Positions 1 to 9,894 are shown, counted from the stretch's first letter. The stretch: DNA of 64,000 nt from Lachnospiraceae bacterium (GCA_017441825.1 JAFRVD010000019.1:31157-95156), one strand, 5' to 3'. The notes: a model not told the origin generated them from the sequence alone. Numbers and translations are program-made.

Positions 1-37
1 CAAAGTCATATACGCAAAGAGGAGGAAAGAGAGAAAC

Positions 38-1402
38 ATGGGCAGATATTTTGGTACAGACGGCTTCAGGGGCAAGGCAGGCATCGATCTCACAGCGGAG
101 CATGCGTTTAAGATCGGCCGTTTCTTAGGCTGGTACTACAGAAAGCACCGTGCTGAAAGCGGTGTCCCCAAGGTCGTCATCGGCAAGGACACCCGCCGTT
201 CCTCATACATGTATGAAAACGCTTTGGCAGCAGGCCTCACGTCGTCCGGCGCGGACGCATACCTGCTGCATGTGACCACCACTCCCTGCGTAAGCTACAT
301 CACGCGGACGGAGCAGTTTGACTGCGGGATCATGATCTCCGCAAGCCACAACCCCTACACGGACAACGGCATCAAGCTGATGAACGCGGAAGGTGAAAAG
401 ATGGACGACGATCTCCAGGACGAGCTCGAGGATTACCTCGACGGAAAGCTTCCCGAGATCGAGTTCATGAGCGGCTCGGACATCGGCAAGACCATCGACT
501 TCTACTCCGGCAGGAACCGCTACATCGGATACCTTACGGGCATTCCGTCGCGTTCGTTTGAAAACTTCAAGATCGGCCTGGACTGCGCGAACGGCTCCGC
601 CTGGATGATCGCGAAGGCGGTCTTTGACGCGCTGGGCGCGAAGACATACGCCATCAACGACACGCCGGACGGCCTTAACGTGAACCTGAACTGCGGCTCC
701 ACTCATATTGACGGCCTCCGGGCGTTTGTAAAGGAAAACCGGCTGGACGCGGGCTTCGCCTTTGACGGAGACGCGGACAGATGCCTTGCGGTGGATGAAA
801 ACGGTGAAGAGATCAACGGCGACATCATCATGTACATCGCCGCAAAATACATGAAGAAGAACGGGCTGCTTCCTTCGAACACCGTGGTGACCACGGTCAT
901 GTCGAACTTCGGCCTTTACAAGGCGCTGGACGCGCTCGGGATCGGCTATGAAAAGACGAAGGTTGGCGACCGCTACGTCTATGAAAACATGAAGGAATTC
1001 GACCACATGATCGGCGGCGAACAGTCCGGCCACATCATTTTCCGGAAGTACGAGCACACCGGAGACGGCCTTGTCACAGCAGTCATGCTGACCAGCATCA
1101 TGGTAGCGACCAGCCTGCCGCTGTCTGCGCTCAGACAGGGCATTACGATGTACCCGCAGGTATTAAAGAACGTGGAGGTGGACGACAAGACCGCGACGCT
1201 TGAGGATCCCGCCGTCAAGGAAGCGGTGAAGACTGCGGAAGCGATCCTCGGTGACGAAGGCCGCGTACTTCTTCGTGCATCCGGGACCGAGCCCGTGCTC
1301 CGCGTCATGTCGGAAGCCGGCACGACGGAGATCTGCGAGAAGCATGTGGACGCGATCATCGATTCCATGCGCGCGTCCGGACACCTGGTCCGAGTGAGAT
1401 AA
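38..1402 (+). CDS. glmM: Phosphoglucosamine mutase
   Basis: Interconverts glucosamine-6-phosphate and glucosamine-1-phosphate on the cytoplasmic route to UDP-GlcNAc for peptidoglycan. The 454-residue length is usual for GlmM. The phosphoserine loop SASHNP lies at residues 101-106, with S103 as expected nucleophile; the metal loop DGDADR, the sugar loop GGEQSGH and the C-terminal phosphate-binding RASGTEP are all visible. A strong GGAGG ribosome-binding site lies about 12 bases before the ATG. The next gene follows after 11 bases and encodes a hexapeptide acyltransferase, which fits amino-sugar activation. A phosphomannomutase is the main alternative, but the GGEQSGH loop favours GlmM. Confidence 0.9.
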   Translation: MGRYFGTDGFRGKAGIDLTAEHAFKIGRFLGWYYRKHRAESGVPKVVIGKDTRRSSYMYENALAAGLTSSGADAYLLHVTTTPCVSYITRTEQFDCGIMISASHNPYTDNGIKLMNAEGEKMDDDLQDELEDYLDGKLPEIEFMSGSDIGKTIDFYSGRNRYIGYLTGIPSRSFENFKIGLDCANGSAWMIAKAVFDALGAKTYAINDTPDGLNVNLNCGSTHIDGLRAFVKENRLDAGFAFDGDADRCLAVDENGEEINGDIIMYIAAKYMKKNGLLPSNTVVTTVMSNFGLYKALDALGIGYEKTKVGDRYVYENMKEFDHMIGGEQSGHIIFRKYEHTGDGLVTAVMLTSIMVATSLPLSALRQGITMYPQVLKNVEVDDKTATLEDPAVKEAVKTAEAILGDEGRVLLRASGTEPVLRVMSEAGTTEICEKHVDAIIDSMRASGHLVRVR

Positions 1403-1413
1403 GGAGGAAATCC

Positions 1414-2079
1414 ATGTATAAGACGGCTGATCTTTACGACCTGACACATACATATAAAGCGGCGGCAGAGCTCCTTGGGTCCTGTGAATATCCCTGGGAA
1501 GCGCTTTCCGGCATCAAGAGCCTGATCCTTGCGATCGGTGAGACCCTTCCCGCCGATGAATTCGACCACCCGAAGGAGGACGTCTGGATCGCGAAGGACG
1601 CGAACGTGTTCCCGAGCGCATACATTGCCGGCCCGTGCATCATAGGCCACGGTACGGAAGTCCGCCACTGCGCATTTATCCGCGGCTCCGCGCTTGTGGG
1701 TGAAAACTGTGTTGTGGGAAACTCGACGGAGCTCAAGAACGTGATCCTGTTTGACAACGTCCAGGTCCCGCACTACAACTACGTAGGCGATTCGATCCTC
1801 GGCTACAAGTCCCACATGGGCGCCGGCTCCATCACCTCGAACGTGAAGAGCGACAAAAAGCTGGTGGTCGTCCACAACGGCACCGAAAACATCGAGACCG
1901 GCCTCAAGAAGTTCGGTGCGATGGTCGGAGATTTTGTGGAAGTGGGCTGCGGCAGCGTCCTGAATCCGGGCACCGTGATCGGCCGGAATTCGAACGTGTA
2001 CCCGCTTTCGTCCGTCCGCGGCGTGGTTCCCGAAAACAGCATTTACAAGGGAACGGGAAATATTGCGGAAAAGTACTGA
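1414..2079 (+). CDS. Left-handed beta-helix acyltransferase, GlmU C-terminal-like
   Basis: A 221-residue protein with a roughly 60-residue N-terminal helical segment followed by hexapeptide-repeat sequence from about residue 65 to 205, the pattern of a left-handed beta helix. It resembles the acetyltransferase half of GlmU but has no pyrophosphorylase (nucleotidyltransferase) domain. It follows glmM by 11 bases with a GGAGG site, so co-transcription is likely, and it may acetylate an amino-sugar phosphate. Whether it makes GlcNAc-1-phosphate or serves another sugar is not decidable here. A non-catalytic or sugar-O-acetyltransferase role is the alternative. Confidence 0.7.
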   Translation: MYKTADLYDLTHTYKAAAELLGSCEYPWEALSGIKSLILAIGETLPADEFDHPKEDVWIAKDANVFPSAYIAGPCIIGHGTEVRHCAFIRGSALVGENCVVGNSTELKNVILFDNVQVPHYNYVGDSILGYKSHMGAGSITSNVKSDKKLVVVHNGTENIETGLKKFGAMVGDFVEVGCGSVLNPGTVIGRNSNVYPLSSVRGVVPENSIYKGTGNIAEKY

Positions 2080-2095
2080 TAATGTAAAAAAACAC

Positions 2096-2124
2096 TTGAT
2101 TTTGCTAAAGATCTGTGCTATAAA
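2096..2124 (+). promoter_or_regulatory. SigA-type promoter of the rimP-nusA operon
   Basis: TTGATT (2096-2101), a 17-base spacer and TATAAA (2119-2124) form a near-consensus housekeeping promoter about 100 bases ahead of rimP and directly before a hairpin leader. Confidence 0.7.
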
Positions 2125-2147
2125 TTTTATGTTGTGATTGTTGTTTC

Positions 2148-2177
2148 AAGGAGTGGGCAGAAGGTCCGCTCCTTTTC
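2148..2177 (+). promoter_or_regulatory. Hairpin with T-run in the rimP leader (attenuator candidate)
   Basis: A 9-bp stem (2148-2156 with 2166-2174, one G-T wobble) with a 9-base loop is followed directly by TTTTC. It lies between the operon promoter and rimP, so it would act as a leader terminator or attenuator rather than an operon end. NusA, encoded in this operon, affects intrinsic termination, so feedback is plausible but unproven. Confidence 0.5.
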
Positions 2178-2222
2178 ATTGCGTAAGTGAAGGGCAGTCC
2201 GGCTGCTCCGCGCGGAGAAGAT

Positions 2223-2693
2223 ATGACAAAACACGAAAGCTATGAACGAAAGACGGAAGAGCTGATCCTGCCGTTCCTCAGTGAACATGAATATACCCTG
2301 GTCGACACGGAGTATGTGAAGGAAGCGGGCAATTTCTACTTAAGGCTCTATATCGACAAGGAAGGCGGCTTCACCCTGGACGACTGCGAGCTCGTGAGCC
2401 GTCACCTGTCAGCGCTTCTCGATGAAAACGACTTCATCGACGGAAGTTACATCCTCGAAGTCTCGAGCCCCGGGCTCGGGAGACCTTTAAAGAAGGAGAA
2501 GGACTACGTCCGGAACCTCGGAAAGCTGATCGAAGTCAGGCTGTTCCGGGAAGAAAACGGTATAAAGATGCTCACCGGCACGCTGGACGCATACAATGAT
2601 ACGGAGATCACAGTCACGGAAGACGGCAAAACGTACGTGATCACAAAGAAAAATATCGCCCTGATCCGCGAATACGTGGACTGGGACGCATGA
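2223..2693 (+). CDS. rimP: Ribosome maturation factor RimP
   Basis: Assists late assembly of the 30S subunit in the cytoplasm. The 156-residue protein shows the RimP signature in which a VDTEYVKE-like strand is followed by LRLYIDKEGG, then an EVSSPGLGRPL motif near the middle and a C-terminal Sm-like barrel. The ATG at 2223 is chosen over an in-frame GTG at 2187 because it has a GGAGAAG site just upstream and the extra N-terminal residues are unlike RimP. It is first in the nusA-infB operon and overlaps the extended nusA frame by four bases. Confidence 0.92.
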   Translation: MTKHESYERKTEELILPFLSEHEYTLVDTEYVKEAGNFYLRLYIDKEGGFTLDDCELVSRHLSALLDENDFIDGSYILEVSSPGLGRPLKKEKDYVRNLGKLIEVRLFREENGIKMLTGTLDAYNDTEITVTEDGKTYVITKKNIALIREYVDWDA

Positions 2694-2725
2694 TTGAGGG
2701 ATACGGATCTCTGGGAGGGAGAAAA

Positions 2726-3862
2726 ATGAACAACGAACTGATGGAAGCCATGAATCTGCTTGAAAAGGAAAAAGGAATCAACAGGAACGTCCTTTTTGAA
2801 GCGATCGAGACGGCTCTTTTAAAGGCCTGCGAGAATGATTTCGGCGTTTCCGACAATATCACCGTGAACATTGACAAGGAGACGTGCGAATTCAGCGTCT
2901 TCCAGAACAAGACGGTGGTGGAGACCGTGACCGACAAGGCGCATGAGATCTCCCTTACGGAGGCACTCCTTCAGGATCCTTCCGTACAGCCGGGCGACGT
3001 CCTCGGGATCCGCCTGGAATCCAAGAAGTTCGGCCGTATTGCGGCGCAGAACGCGAAGAGCATCATCCTCCAGAAGATCCGCGAAGAAGACCGGCAGAAC
3101 ATCAGCGATTACTTCAACAGCCGTGCACATGACATCATGACCGGCGTCGTACAGCGCGTGATGAACGGCATCGTGAGCGTGAACCTCGGCAAGGCGGACG
3201 CCATCCTGACCAAGGAAGACATCATCCCCGGGGAGACCTTTGTTCCGACGCAGCACGTTAAGGTCTACGTGGTAGGCATGCGTGACGGGAACGGCAAGGG
3301 TCCGCGCGTACAGATCTCGAGGACCAAGGCGAACATGGTTAGGCGACTCTTTGAACTGGACGTTCCCGAGCTTCGGGACGGCATTGTGGAGATCCGCGCG
3401 ATCAGCCGCGAGGCAGGCTCCCGGACCAAGATGGCGGTCAGCTCGAACGATCCGGGCGTGGATCCGATCGGCGCCTGCATCGGCGTGAACGGAAGCCGCA
3501 TCAACCCCATCGTACAGGAGCTGCACGGTGAGAAGATTGACATCATCCACTGGGACGACAACCCGGCCATCCTGGTCGAAAATGCGCTGAGTCCCGCCAA
3601 GGTCGTGGCCGTTGCCGCCGATGAAGACGACCGGACGGCGCTCGTAGTGGTGCCGGACAACCAGCTTTCGCTCGCGATCGGCATGAAGGGCCAGAACGCC
3701 CGCCTTGCCGCGAAGCTTACAGGCTACAAGATCGACATCAAGTCTGAGACGCAGGCCCGCGACGAAGGCCTGTTCGACGAGATCGACGAATACGAAGAAG
3801 ACTATGAGGACGACTACGGCTACGATGAGGACGAGCCTTATGACGGAGACGGGGAAGCATAA
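2726..3862 (+). CDS. nusA: Transcription termination/antitermination factor NusA
   Basis: Binds RNA polymerase and nascent RNA and modulates pausing, termination and antitermination. At 378 residues it is the short Gram-positive form: an N-terminal polymerase-binding domain (about 1-125), an S1 domain, and two KH domains carrying IGACIGVNGSRI and the LAIGMKGQNARLAAKLTG signature. A very acidic Asp/Glu/Tyr tail ends the protein, and no proteobacterial AR repeats are present. The ATG at 2726 is preferred to one at 2690 because it follows a GGGAGGGAG site and matches the family start. Its 3' end overlaps ylxR by 23 bases. Confidence 0.95.
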   Translation: MNNELMEAMNLLEKEKGINRNVLFEAIETALLKACENDFGVSDNITVNIDKETCEFSVFQNKTVVETVTDKAHEISLTEALLQDPSVQPGDVLGIRLESKKFGRIAAQNAKSIILQKIREEDRQNISDYFNSRAHDIMTGVVQRVMNGIVSVNLGKADAILTKEDIIPGETFVPTQHVKVYVVGMRDGNGKGPRVQISRTKANMVRRLFELDVPELRDGIVEIRAISREAGSRTKMAVSSNDPGVDPIGACIGVNGSRINPIVQELHGEKIDIIHWDDNPAILVENALSPAKVVAVAADEDDRTALVVVPDNQLSLAIGMKGQNARLAAKLTGYKIDIKSETQARDEGLFDEIDEYEEDYEDDYGYDEDEPYDGDGEA

Positions 3863-4115
3863 GCCTGAAAGGATGTGCTTATCCTGCGGTGCAGTAAAGG
3901 ACAAGAGTGAGCTTATAAGGATCATGCGGGACGAAAACGGGTACCGGTTCGATCTTACCATGAAGTCCGGCGGCCGCGGAGCCTACGTCTGCAGGAACGC
4001 ATCCTGTGTGGATAAGCTGTTCAGGAAAAAGCTCCTTTCAAAGTCCTTCCGGAAAAATCTTCCGGAGGAGACGTACAGAAAACTGAGGGAAGAATTCGAT
4101 CACCTGTATGGATAA
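3840..4115 (+). CDS. ylxR: YlxR/RnpM family RNA-binding protein
   Basis: A 91-residue DUF448 protein. The motif PERMCLSC near the N-terminus and the later GRGAYVC segment are typical; related proteins have been reported to bind RNase P RNA. The start is the ATG at 3840 inside the nusA acidic tail, because sequence upstream in this frame is antisense-like and not conserved in character. It overlaps ylxQ by eight bases, in the order seen in many Firmicutes (nusA-ylxR-ylxQ-infB). Confidence 0.9.
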   Translation: MTETGKHKPERMCLSCGAVKDKSELIRIMRDENGYRFDLTMKSGGRGAYVCRNASCVDKLFRKKLLSKSFRKNLPEETYRKLREEFDHLYG

Positions 4116-4425
4116 AGTTTTATCGCTCCTGGGGCTCGCGAAAAAGGCCGGAAAGGCCAAAAGCGGAGGCTTCCAGACGGACAGGGCGGTCAAGGACGGG
4201 ACTGCAAAGCTCGTCATTGTTGCCGAGGACGCCTCGGACCGCACCAAAAAACAGTACCGTGACGCGTGCGCGTACTATAATGTGCCGCTCATGATATACG
4301 GAACAAAAGAAACACTCGGACATGCGATGGGCGAGGAGCTCAGGTCGGGCATGGCGGTCCTGGATGAAGGGCTTGCCCGGGCGATACTCCCCGGCATTCG
4401 GAAAGGAAAGACGGAGAAAGAATAA
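4108..4425 (+). CDS. ylxQ: L7Ae-family ribosomal-like protein YlxQ
   Basis: A 105-residue L7Ae/L30e-fold protein that probably binds kink-turn RNA. The N-terminus [14 protein letters not shown] and the central [15 protein letters not shown] segment are characteristic. The start overlaps the end of ylxR, and the stop is two bases before infB, so translation is probably coupled. Its cellular role is poorly defined even in model organisms. Confidence 0.88.
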   Translation: MDKVLSLLGLAKKAGKAKSGGFQTDRAVKDGTAKLVIVAEDASDRTKKQYRDACAYYNVPLMIYGTKETLGHAMGEELRSGMAVLDEGLARAILPGIRKGKTEKE

Positions 4426-4427
4426 GT

Positions 4428-7400
4428 ATGGCGAAGATCAGATTACACGAACTTGCAAAAGAACTGAACGTTGAGCCCGCGGAGATCGTTTCGTATTTAG
4501 GGGAAGACCTGAAGCCGATCTCTGTACTGGATGAAGACGTTCAGGAAAAAGTGCGGAAAAAGTTTTCGGCAAAAAAAGCTCCGGCTTCCCGCGAACCCGG
4601 AGAGAAAACCGGAAGTGCTCCCGTAAAGCGCCCGGAAGGACAGGAAGGCCAGCCTGCGCCCAAGAAGAAAAAGCCCATCCTGCTGCTCCGTCCGGAGAAT
4701 TCCGGATTCGGCAAGAAGCAGAATGACCGGCAGGGGCAGCGTACCCCGGGCTCGGGAAGCGGAAACAGAGACCGCGACAGAAGCGAACGGCGCCCTTCAG
4801 GAAACGACGGAAGACGTCCGTCCATGCAGGACGAACGCAGGGTAATAAAGCCCTCTGTCCCGACCACGGCCGAACAGTATAAGGAATACCGCGTGGAAGA
4901 GCAGAGAAAGCCCGTTCCCGCGCCTCATAAGGAGAAAAAGCCTGAAGAAGTAGCGCCTGTTATTCCCGCACCCGCAGAGACGGTGCCTCAGGACACGGCA
5001 GCAGAGGCTCCCGTGACCGTTCCTCCGGTACAGGAAGCCCCGGCAGAGGCTCCTGTCATTGAAGAAAGACCTGTCGCTCCGGCTCCGCAGACGGCAGAGG
5101 AAGCGCCGAAAGCAGAAGAAGCGCCGAAGGCCGCAGCGGCTCCCGAAGAAGCACCGAAGGAGACTTCTGCAGCAGCAGAAAGGCCGCGCGAGCGCACGGA
5201 CCGTCCCCCGAGGACGGAGCGCCGCGAAGACCGTCCGAGGATCGACCGCGACCAGAGGACAGACCGTCCGCGTGAACCCCGTGACGGACAGCGGAGGCCT
5301 GATGACAGAAGAGACGGGCGTCCGTACACACGTGAAGGCCAGCAGGGCGACCGCCCGCGGAATCCGCAGGGAGGCGAAGGCCACAAGTTCTTTGTGGACC
5401 GCAGGAACCAGAATTCCGGCGGCGCCGGTGCCGGCACAGGCTATCGCCAGAGGCCGAACGACCCGAACAGGCGTGAGGGACAGTATCAGGGCCAGAGAAG
5501 GCCTTACGATCCGAACAGGCGTGAGGGTCAGTTCCAGGGCCAGGGCGGCCAGGGACAGAGCCGTTATCCGTCCCGCGACGGGCAGGGAAATTTCCGTCCC
5601 CGTACCGGCGCGCCCGGACAGGGAGCTGCAGGGAACCGTACAAGCCGTCCCGGCGGGACCGGCGGCAGATTCTCCGGCGGCATGCAGGGAGACGGCGTAG
5701 CGCTTTCGAAGGCGGACGTCCGCGGCAAGAAGAACAACACCCGCCAGCAGAACAACCGTCCCGAGGTCAATGACAAGAACGGAAAGCGCGCGGAAAACTT
5801 CAAGAACCTCTCCAAGGGCAATACCAAGAAAAATGCGCCCAAGAAGGAAGAAGAGCAGATCAAGATGATCGTGCTCCCGGAATCGCTTACGTTAAAGGAT
5901 CTCGCGGAAGCCATGAAGCAGAAGCCCGCGGACCTTATCAAGAAGCTGTTCCTTCAGGGCAAGATGTATACAGTGAACTCCGAGATCTCCTATGAAGAGG
6001 CGGAAGAGATCGCGCTCGGCTACAACATCCTCTGTGAAAAGGAGGAGAAGGTGGACGTGATCGAAGAGCTTCTTCGTGAAGAGGACGAGGATGAGGCGCT
6101 CATGGTGAAGCGTCCGCCCGTAGTCTGCGTGATGGGTCACGTTGACCACGGCAAGACGTCCCTCTTAGATGCGATCCGGAGCACCAATGTGACCGCGAAG
6201 GAAGCAGGCGGCATCACGCAGCACATCGGCGCGTACATGGTCGAGATCAACGGCGAGAAGATCACGTTCCTCGATACGCCCGGCCATGAGGCGTTTACCG
6301 CAATGCGTATGCGCGGCGCGCAGGCTACGGATATCGCCATCCTGGTTGTGGCGGCGGACGACGGCGTAATGCCGCAGACCGTGGAAGCCATCAACCATGC
6401 AAAGGCGGCGGGAGTCGAGATCATCGTCGCGATCAACAAGATCGATAAGCCGGGCGCAAATCTCGACCATGTGCGCCAGGAGCTTGCGGAATACGGCCTG
6501 ATCCCGGAATCCTGGGGCGGCAGCACGATCTTCGTGCCGGTATCCGCAAAGACCGGCGAAGGGATCGACGATCTTCTTGAAAACGTCATCCTGCTTTCGG
6601 AAGTGCTCGAACTCAAGGCGAATCCGGATCGTGAAATGCGCGGTATCGTGATCGAAGCCAAGCTGGACCGCGGCCGCGGCCCGGTGGCCACGGTACTGGT
6701 TCAGAAAGGTACTTTAAAGACCGGCCAGATGGTCTCTGCAGGATCCTTCTTCGGACGCGTCCGCGCGATGCTGGACGCAGACGGCAACACGCTGAAATCT
6801 GCGCTGCCGTCCACTCCGGTCGAGATCCTCGGCCTCAATGGCGTGCCGAACGCCGGCGAGATCTGCATCGGCCATAAGAACGAGAAGGAAGCGCGTGAAT
6901 ACGCGGAGACCTTCATCAGCGAGCACAGGAAGGAAATGCTTGCGGAGACCAAGGCGAAGCTTACCATGGACAGCCTGTTCGCGGAGATCAAGGCCGGCAA
7001 CATCAAGGAGCTGCCGATCGTCGTGAAGGCGGACGTACAGGGCTCCGTGGAGGCGGTGCGCCAGTCTCTCGAGAAGCTTTCGAACGAAGAAGTCGCGGTC
7101 AAGGTCATCCACGGCGGCGTAGGCGCGATCAACGAATCCGACGTGACGCTCGCATCCGCATCCAACGCCATCGTCATCGGCTTCAACGTGAAGCCGGACG
7201 CGCAGGCGAAGCAGCTTGCGGAATCGGAATCCGTGGACATGCGGCTGTACCGCGTCATCTACCAGGCCATCGAGGACATGGAAGCGGCCATGAAGGGCAT
7301 GCTGGCGCCGGTGTTCGAGGAGAAGATCCTCGGCCACGCGGAAGTGCGTCAGATCTTCAAGGCGTCGGGCATCGGCACGATCGCCGGAAGCTATGTGCTG

Positions 7401-7613
7401 GACGGCACCTTCGAGCGCGGCTGCCGTGCGCGTCTTACGCGCGACAAGGAGCAGCTGTTTGACGGTCCTCTGGCATCCCTGAAGCGCTTTAAGGACGACG
7501 TGCGCGAAGTCCGTGAAGGATATGAATGCGGTATCGTCCTTGAAAAATTCAACGACATCCAGGAGGGCGACCTGATCGAAGCCTACAAGATGGTGCAGGT
7601 GGAGAGAACGTAA
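4428..7613 (+). CDS. infB: Translation initiation factor IF-2
   Basis: GTPase that places initiator tRNA on the ribosome. At 1061 residues it is long for the family, mainly because of a disordered linker (about residues 50-480) rich first in Pro/Ala/Glu and then in Arg/Asp/Gly/Gln. The linker contains two near-tandem copies of DPNRREGQ-x-QGQ (bases about 5459-5560). The catalytic half is intact: GHVDHGKTS (near residue 569), [12 protein letters not shown] and SAK, followed by domains II to IV. An IF2_N domain begins at residue 1 ([11 protein letters not shown]). It starts two bases after ylxQ and ends ten bases before rbfA. Confidence 0.96.
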   Translation: MAKIRLHELAKELNVEPAEIVSYLGEDLKPISVLDEDVQEKVRKKFSAKKAPASREPGEKTGSAPVKRPEGQEGQPAPKKKKPILLLRPENSGFGKKQNDRQGQRTPGSGSGNRDRDRSERRPSGNDGRRPSMQDERRVIKPSVPTTAEQYKEYRVEEQRKPVPAPHKEKKPEEVAPVIPAPAETVPQDTAAEAPVTVPPVQEAPAEAPVIEERPVAPAPQTAEEAPKAEEAPKAAAAPEEAPKETSAAAERPRERTDRPPRTERREDRPRIDRDQRTDRPREPRDGQRRPDDRRDGRPYTREGQQGDRPRNPQGGEGHKFFVDRRNQNSGGAGAGTGYRQRPNDPNRREGQYQGQRRPYDPNRREGQFQGQGGQGQSRYPSRDGQGNFRPRTGAPGQGAAGNRTSRPGGTGGRFSGGMQGDGVALSKADVRGKKNNTRQQNNRPEVNDKNGKRAENFKNLSKGNTKKNAPKKEEEQIKMIVLPESLTLKDLAEAMKQKPADLIKKLFLQGKMYTVNSEISYEEAEEIALGYNILCEKEEKVDVIEELLREEDEDEALMVKRPPVVCVMGHVDHGKTSLLDAIRSTNVTAKEAGGITQHIGAYMVEINGEKITFLDTPGHEAFTAMRMRGAQATDIAILVVAADDGVMPQTVEAINHAKAAGVEIIVAINKIDKPGANLDHVRQELAEYGLIPESWGGSTIFVPVSAKTGEGIDDLLENVILLSEVLELKANPDREMRGIVIEAKLDRGRGPVATVLVQKGTLKTGQMVSAGSFFGRVRAMLDADGNTLKSALPSTPVEILGLNGVPNAGEICIGHKNEKEAREYAETFISEHRKEMLAETKAKLTMDSLFAEIKAGNIKELPIVVKADVQGSVEAVRQSLEKLSNEEVAVKVIHGGVGAINESDVTLASASNAIVIGFNVKPDAQAKQLAESESVDMRLYRVIYQAIEDMEAAMKGMLAPVFEEKILGHAEVRQIFKASGIGTIAGSYVLDGTFERGCRARLTRDKEQLFDGPLASLKRFKDDVREVREGYECGIVLEKFNDIQEGDLIEAYKMVQVERT

Positions 7614-7622
7614 GGAGTAAGA

Positions 7623-8024
7623 ATGCGAAAAGGAAGCATCAAAAGCACTCAGATCAACATGGAAGTGAAGCGGGAGATCTCTCATATCATTCATGACGAG
7701 CTCAAGGACCCGAGGGTCCACCCCATGACTTCCGTCCTGGACTGCGAGGCCACAACAGACCTCAAGCAGTGCAAGGTCTTTGTCTCCGTGCTTTCCGATG
7801 AGGAAGATATCAAAAGGACCATGGAGGGGCTCAAAAAAGCCGCTCCGTTCATCAGGAAGCGCCTTGCGGAGACCGTGAACCTGCGGAACACGCCGGAGCT
7901 TAAGTTTATCCACGACGACAGGATCAGCTATGGCGTCTATATGTCGCATCTGATCGAAAAGGTAACGGAAGAGGATCAGAAGAAGCATGCGGACGAAGGC
8001 GGAGAAGAACGGGAAGATGACTGA
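7623..8024 (+). CDS. rbfA: 30S ribosome-binding factor RbfA
   Basis: A KH-like 30S assembly factor needed for 16S rRNA 5' end maturation. The 133-residue protein has the typical opening (RIxxE-like helix, then ELKDPRV) and the C-terminal ELKFIHDDR segment. A GGAG site immediately precedes the ATG. The last codons overlap the start of the DHH phosphoesterase by eight bases, indicating translational coupling. Confidence 0.93.
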   Translation: MRKGSIKSTQINMEVKREISHIIHDELKDPRVHPMTSVLDCEATTDLKQCKVFVSVLSDEEDIKRTMEGLKKAAPFIRKRLAETVNLRNTPELKFIHDDRISYGVYMSHLIEKVTEEDQKKHADEGGEEREDD

Positions 8025-8994
8025 TCTCAAAGAATTTTTTACGGATGACGTGAAACGCGTGGGGATCGCGGGGCACAGGAACCCGGACGGGGACTGCGCG
8101 GGAAGCGTTCTCGGGCTGTACGCATATCTCACGGAAAACGTTCCGGGGGTTACGGTGGTGCCGTTCCTGGATTCACCGCTCCCGCAGGAGATCGCGTATC
8201 TTCTGAACGGTGAGCCGACCCGCGCGGACAGCGGAGAGGATGAGGTGTTCGACCTCGTGTTCATTGTGGACTGTGCTACGCCGGACAGGCTCATGGCTGG
8301 CGCCGGGGCGCTTAAGAAAGCGAAAAAGACTGTCGTATTCGACCACCACGGCACGAATCCGGGCTTTGGGGACGAAAACTACATCGACGCGAAAGCTTCC
8401 TCCACCTGCGAGGTGCTCACGCGCTTTATGGAGCCCGAAAGGATCTCCGGGCGCGCGGCTCTCTGCCTTTACAGCGGCATTCTGTTCGATACGGACGTGT
8501 TCCGTTACGACTGCACGGGTCCGGAGACACTCCGGCAGGCGGCCATGCTTCTTGAAAAGGGAGTCCCGTTTGCGGAGATCATCCGGAAGTCCTTTACGGA
8601 GCAGCCGTACAATGCCGCAAAGGTCACGGCGGCCGTGATGGACAAGGCCGTGCTGATCCCGGAAGAGGAGTTTCTTTACGCGGTGGCCGACCTTGATCTC
8701 CTGCACATGTACGGCGCGACGTCCACGGACATCGGGAACGTTGTTTCCGAGCTCAACCACGTACGGGAAACGGAGACCACTCTGTTCATGTACCAGTACG
8801 AGGACGGTACCTGGAAGGGGTCCCTTCGTTCAAAGACCAGGGTGGACGTTTCTAAGATCGCGTACAGCTTCGGCGGCGGCGGACACGTGCGGGCAGCCGG
8901 CTTCTCCTTTGAGAAGGACCCGCTTTCCATGATGGAAAAGGTGAAAACAAAAGTCAGGGAGCAGATGAATGGACGGCATCCTGATCATCAATAA
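8017..8994 (+). CDS. nrnA: DHH-family phosphoesterase, NrnA-like
   Basis: Probable bifunctional oligoribonuclease and pAp phosphatase that clears RNA dinucleotides and 3'-phosphoadenosine 5'-phosphate. The 325-residue protein has GHRNPDGDC, VDCATPD, the DHHGTNPGF catalytic motif and the C-terminal DHHA1 motif GGGGHVRAAGF. The ATG at 8017 has a GGAGAAG site; an ATG at 7987 would lengthen it by ten residues. It overlaps rbfA upstream and truB downstream by 26 bases. This position in the nusA-infB operon is common in Firmicutes. Confidence 0.88.
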   Translation: MTDLKEFFTDDVKRVGIAGHRNPDGDCAGSVLGLYAYLTENVPGVTVVPFLDSPLPQEIAYLLNGEPTRADSGEDEVFDLVFIVDCATPDRLMAGAGALKKAKKTVVFDHHGTNPGFGDENYIDAKASSTCEVLTRFMEPERISGRAALCLYSGILFDTDVFRYDCTGPETLRQAAMLLEKGVPFAEIIRKSFTEQPYNAAKVTAAVMDKAVLIPEEEFLYAVADLDLLHMYGATSTDIGNVVSELNHVRETETTLFMYQYEDGTWKGSLRSKTRVDVSKIAYSFGGGGHVRAAGFSFEKDPLSMMEKVKTKVREQMNGRHPDHQ

Positions 8995-9874
8995 GGAACA
9001 GGGATATACGTCCTTTGACGTGGTGGCGGTCCTTCGGAAGGTCTTCGGGCAGAAGAGGATCGGACACGGCGGGACGCTGGACCCGATGGCGGAGGGAGTG
9101 CTTCCGGTATTTTTAGGAAGCGCGACCGGGCTCATGAATTTCCTGGGCGAAGCGGATAAATGCTATGAAGCGGGGATCCTTCTCGGGAAAGAGACGGACA
9201 CTGAGGATATCTGGGGAAACGTTCTCAGAGAAGCTCCGGTGAACGTCACGGAAGAGGAGGTCCGGGCCGCAGTAAAGTCGTTCGAGGGAGTATATTCACA
9301 GGTACCGCCCATGTACTCCGCAAAAAAGCGGGACGGAAAAAAGCTCTACGAGCTTGCGAGAGAAGGCGTTACCGTGGAGCGGGAGGCCGTACCGGTATCG
9401 ATCCGTTCGATCGGGCTCATTAAAGCGGACCTTCCCGAATTCAGGATCCGGGTCGTCTGTTCCAAGGGAACGTACATCCGGTCGCTTGCAAGGGATATCG
9501 GGAAGAAGCTCGGGACAGGCGCGTGCATGACGTCGCTTCTCAGGGTCTCCCACGGAGGCTTTTCGCTTGACGTTTCGCATACCGTTCCGGAAGTCCGGGA
9601 AGCGAAGGAAAACGGAGCGCTTTCCGATCTTGTAATTCCGCTTGACGAGGTACTTTCAGCTTATCCGAAGCTCTTTATGACTGAACTCACGGACAAGCTC
9701 CTTATGAACGGAAACCGTATACCGGAGGACGTACTGAAGCTTTCCGAAAGCCCTGAAAACGGGGCGTTATACCGCGCGTACCTTTCAGACGGACGTTTTG
9801 CCGCACTCTACAGATACTCGGCTGAAAACGGCTGTTTTCGGGCGGAGAAGATGTTTCTTCCCGGGAACGGCTGA
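8969..9874 (+). CDS. truB: tRNA pseudouridine(55) synthase
   Basis: Makes pseudouridine 55 in the T-loop of tRNAs. The 301-residue protein carries HGGTLDPMAEGVLP with catalytic Asp38, the YSAKK-containing motif PPMYSAKKRDGKKLYE and the later SKGTYIRSLARDIG segment, all family hallmarks. The start lies inside the end of nrnA, and ribF follows after 20 bases. Confidence 0.94.
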   Translation: MDGILIINKEQGYTSFDVVAVLRKVFGQKRIGHGGTLDPMAEGVLPVFLGSATGLMNFLGEADKCYEAGILLGKETDTEDIWGNVLREAPVNVTEEEVRAAVKSFEGVYSQVPPMYSAKKRDGKKLYELAREGVTVEREAVPVSIRSIGLIKADLPEFRIRVVCSKGTYIRSLARDIGKKLGTGACMTSLLRVSHGGFSLDVSHTVPEVREAKENGALSDLVIPLDEVLSAYPKLFMTELTDKLLMNGNRIPEDVLKLSESPENGALYRAYLSDGRFAALYRYSAENGCFRAEKMFLPGNG

Positions 9875-9894
9875 CCATACAGGACACAGATAAC

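Noticed and set aside
6714-8354. 546-codon open frame on the minus strand across infB, rbfA and nrnA
   Set aside because: It is antisense to three well-supported genes; its long open frame is explained by GC-rich codon use on the other strand, and it has no domain or ribosome-binding site.
9815-9894. Possible FMN riboswitch before ribF
   Set aside because: ribF follows truB by only 20 bases in an operon, and no conserved RFN-like leader is visible.
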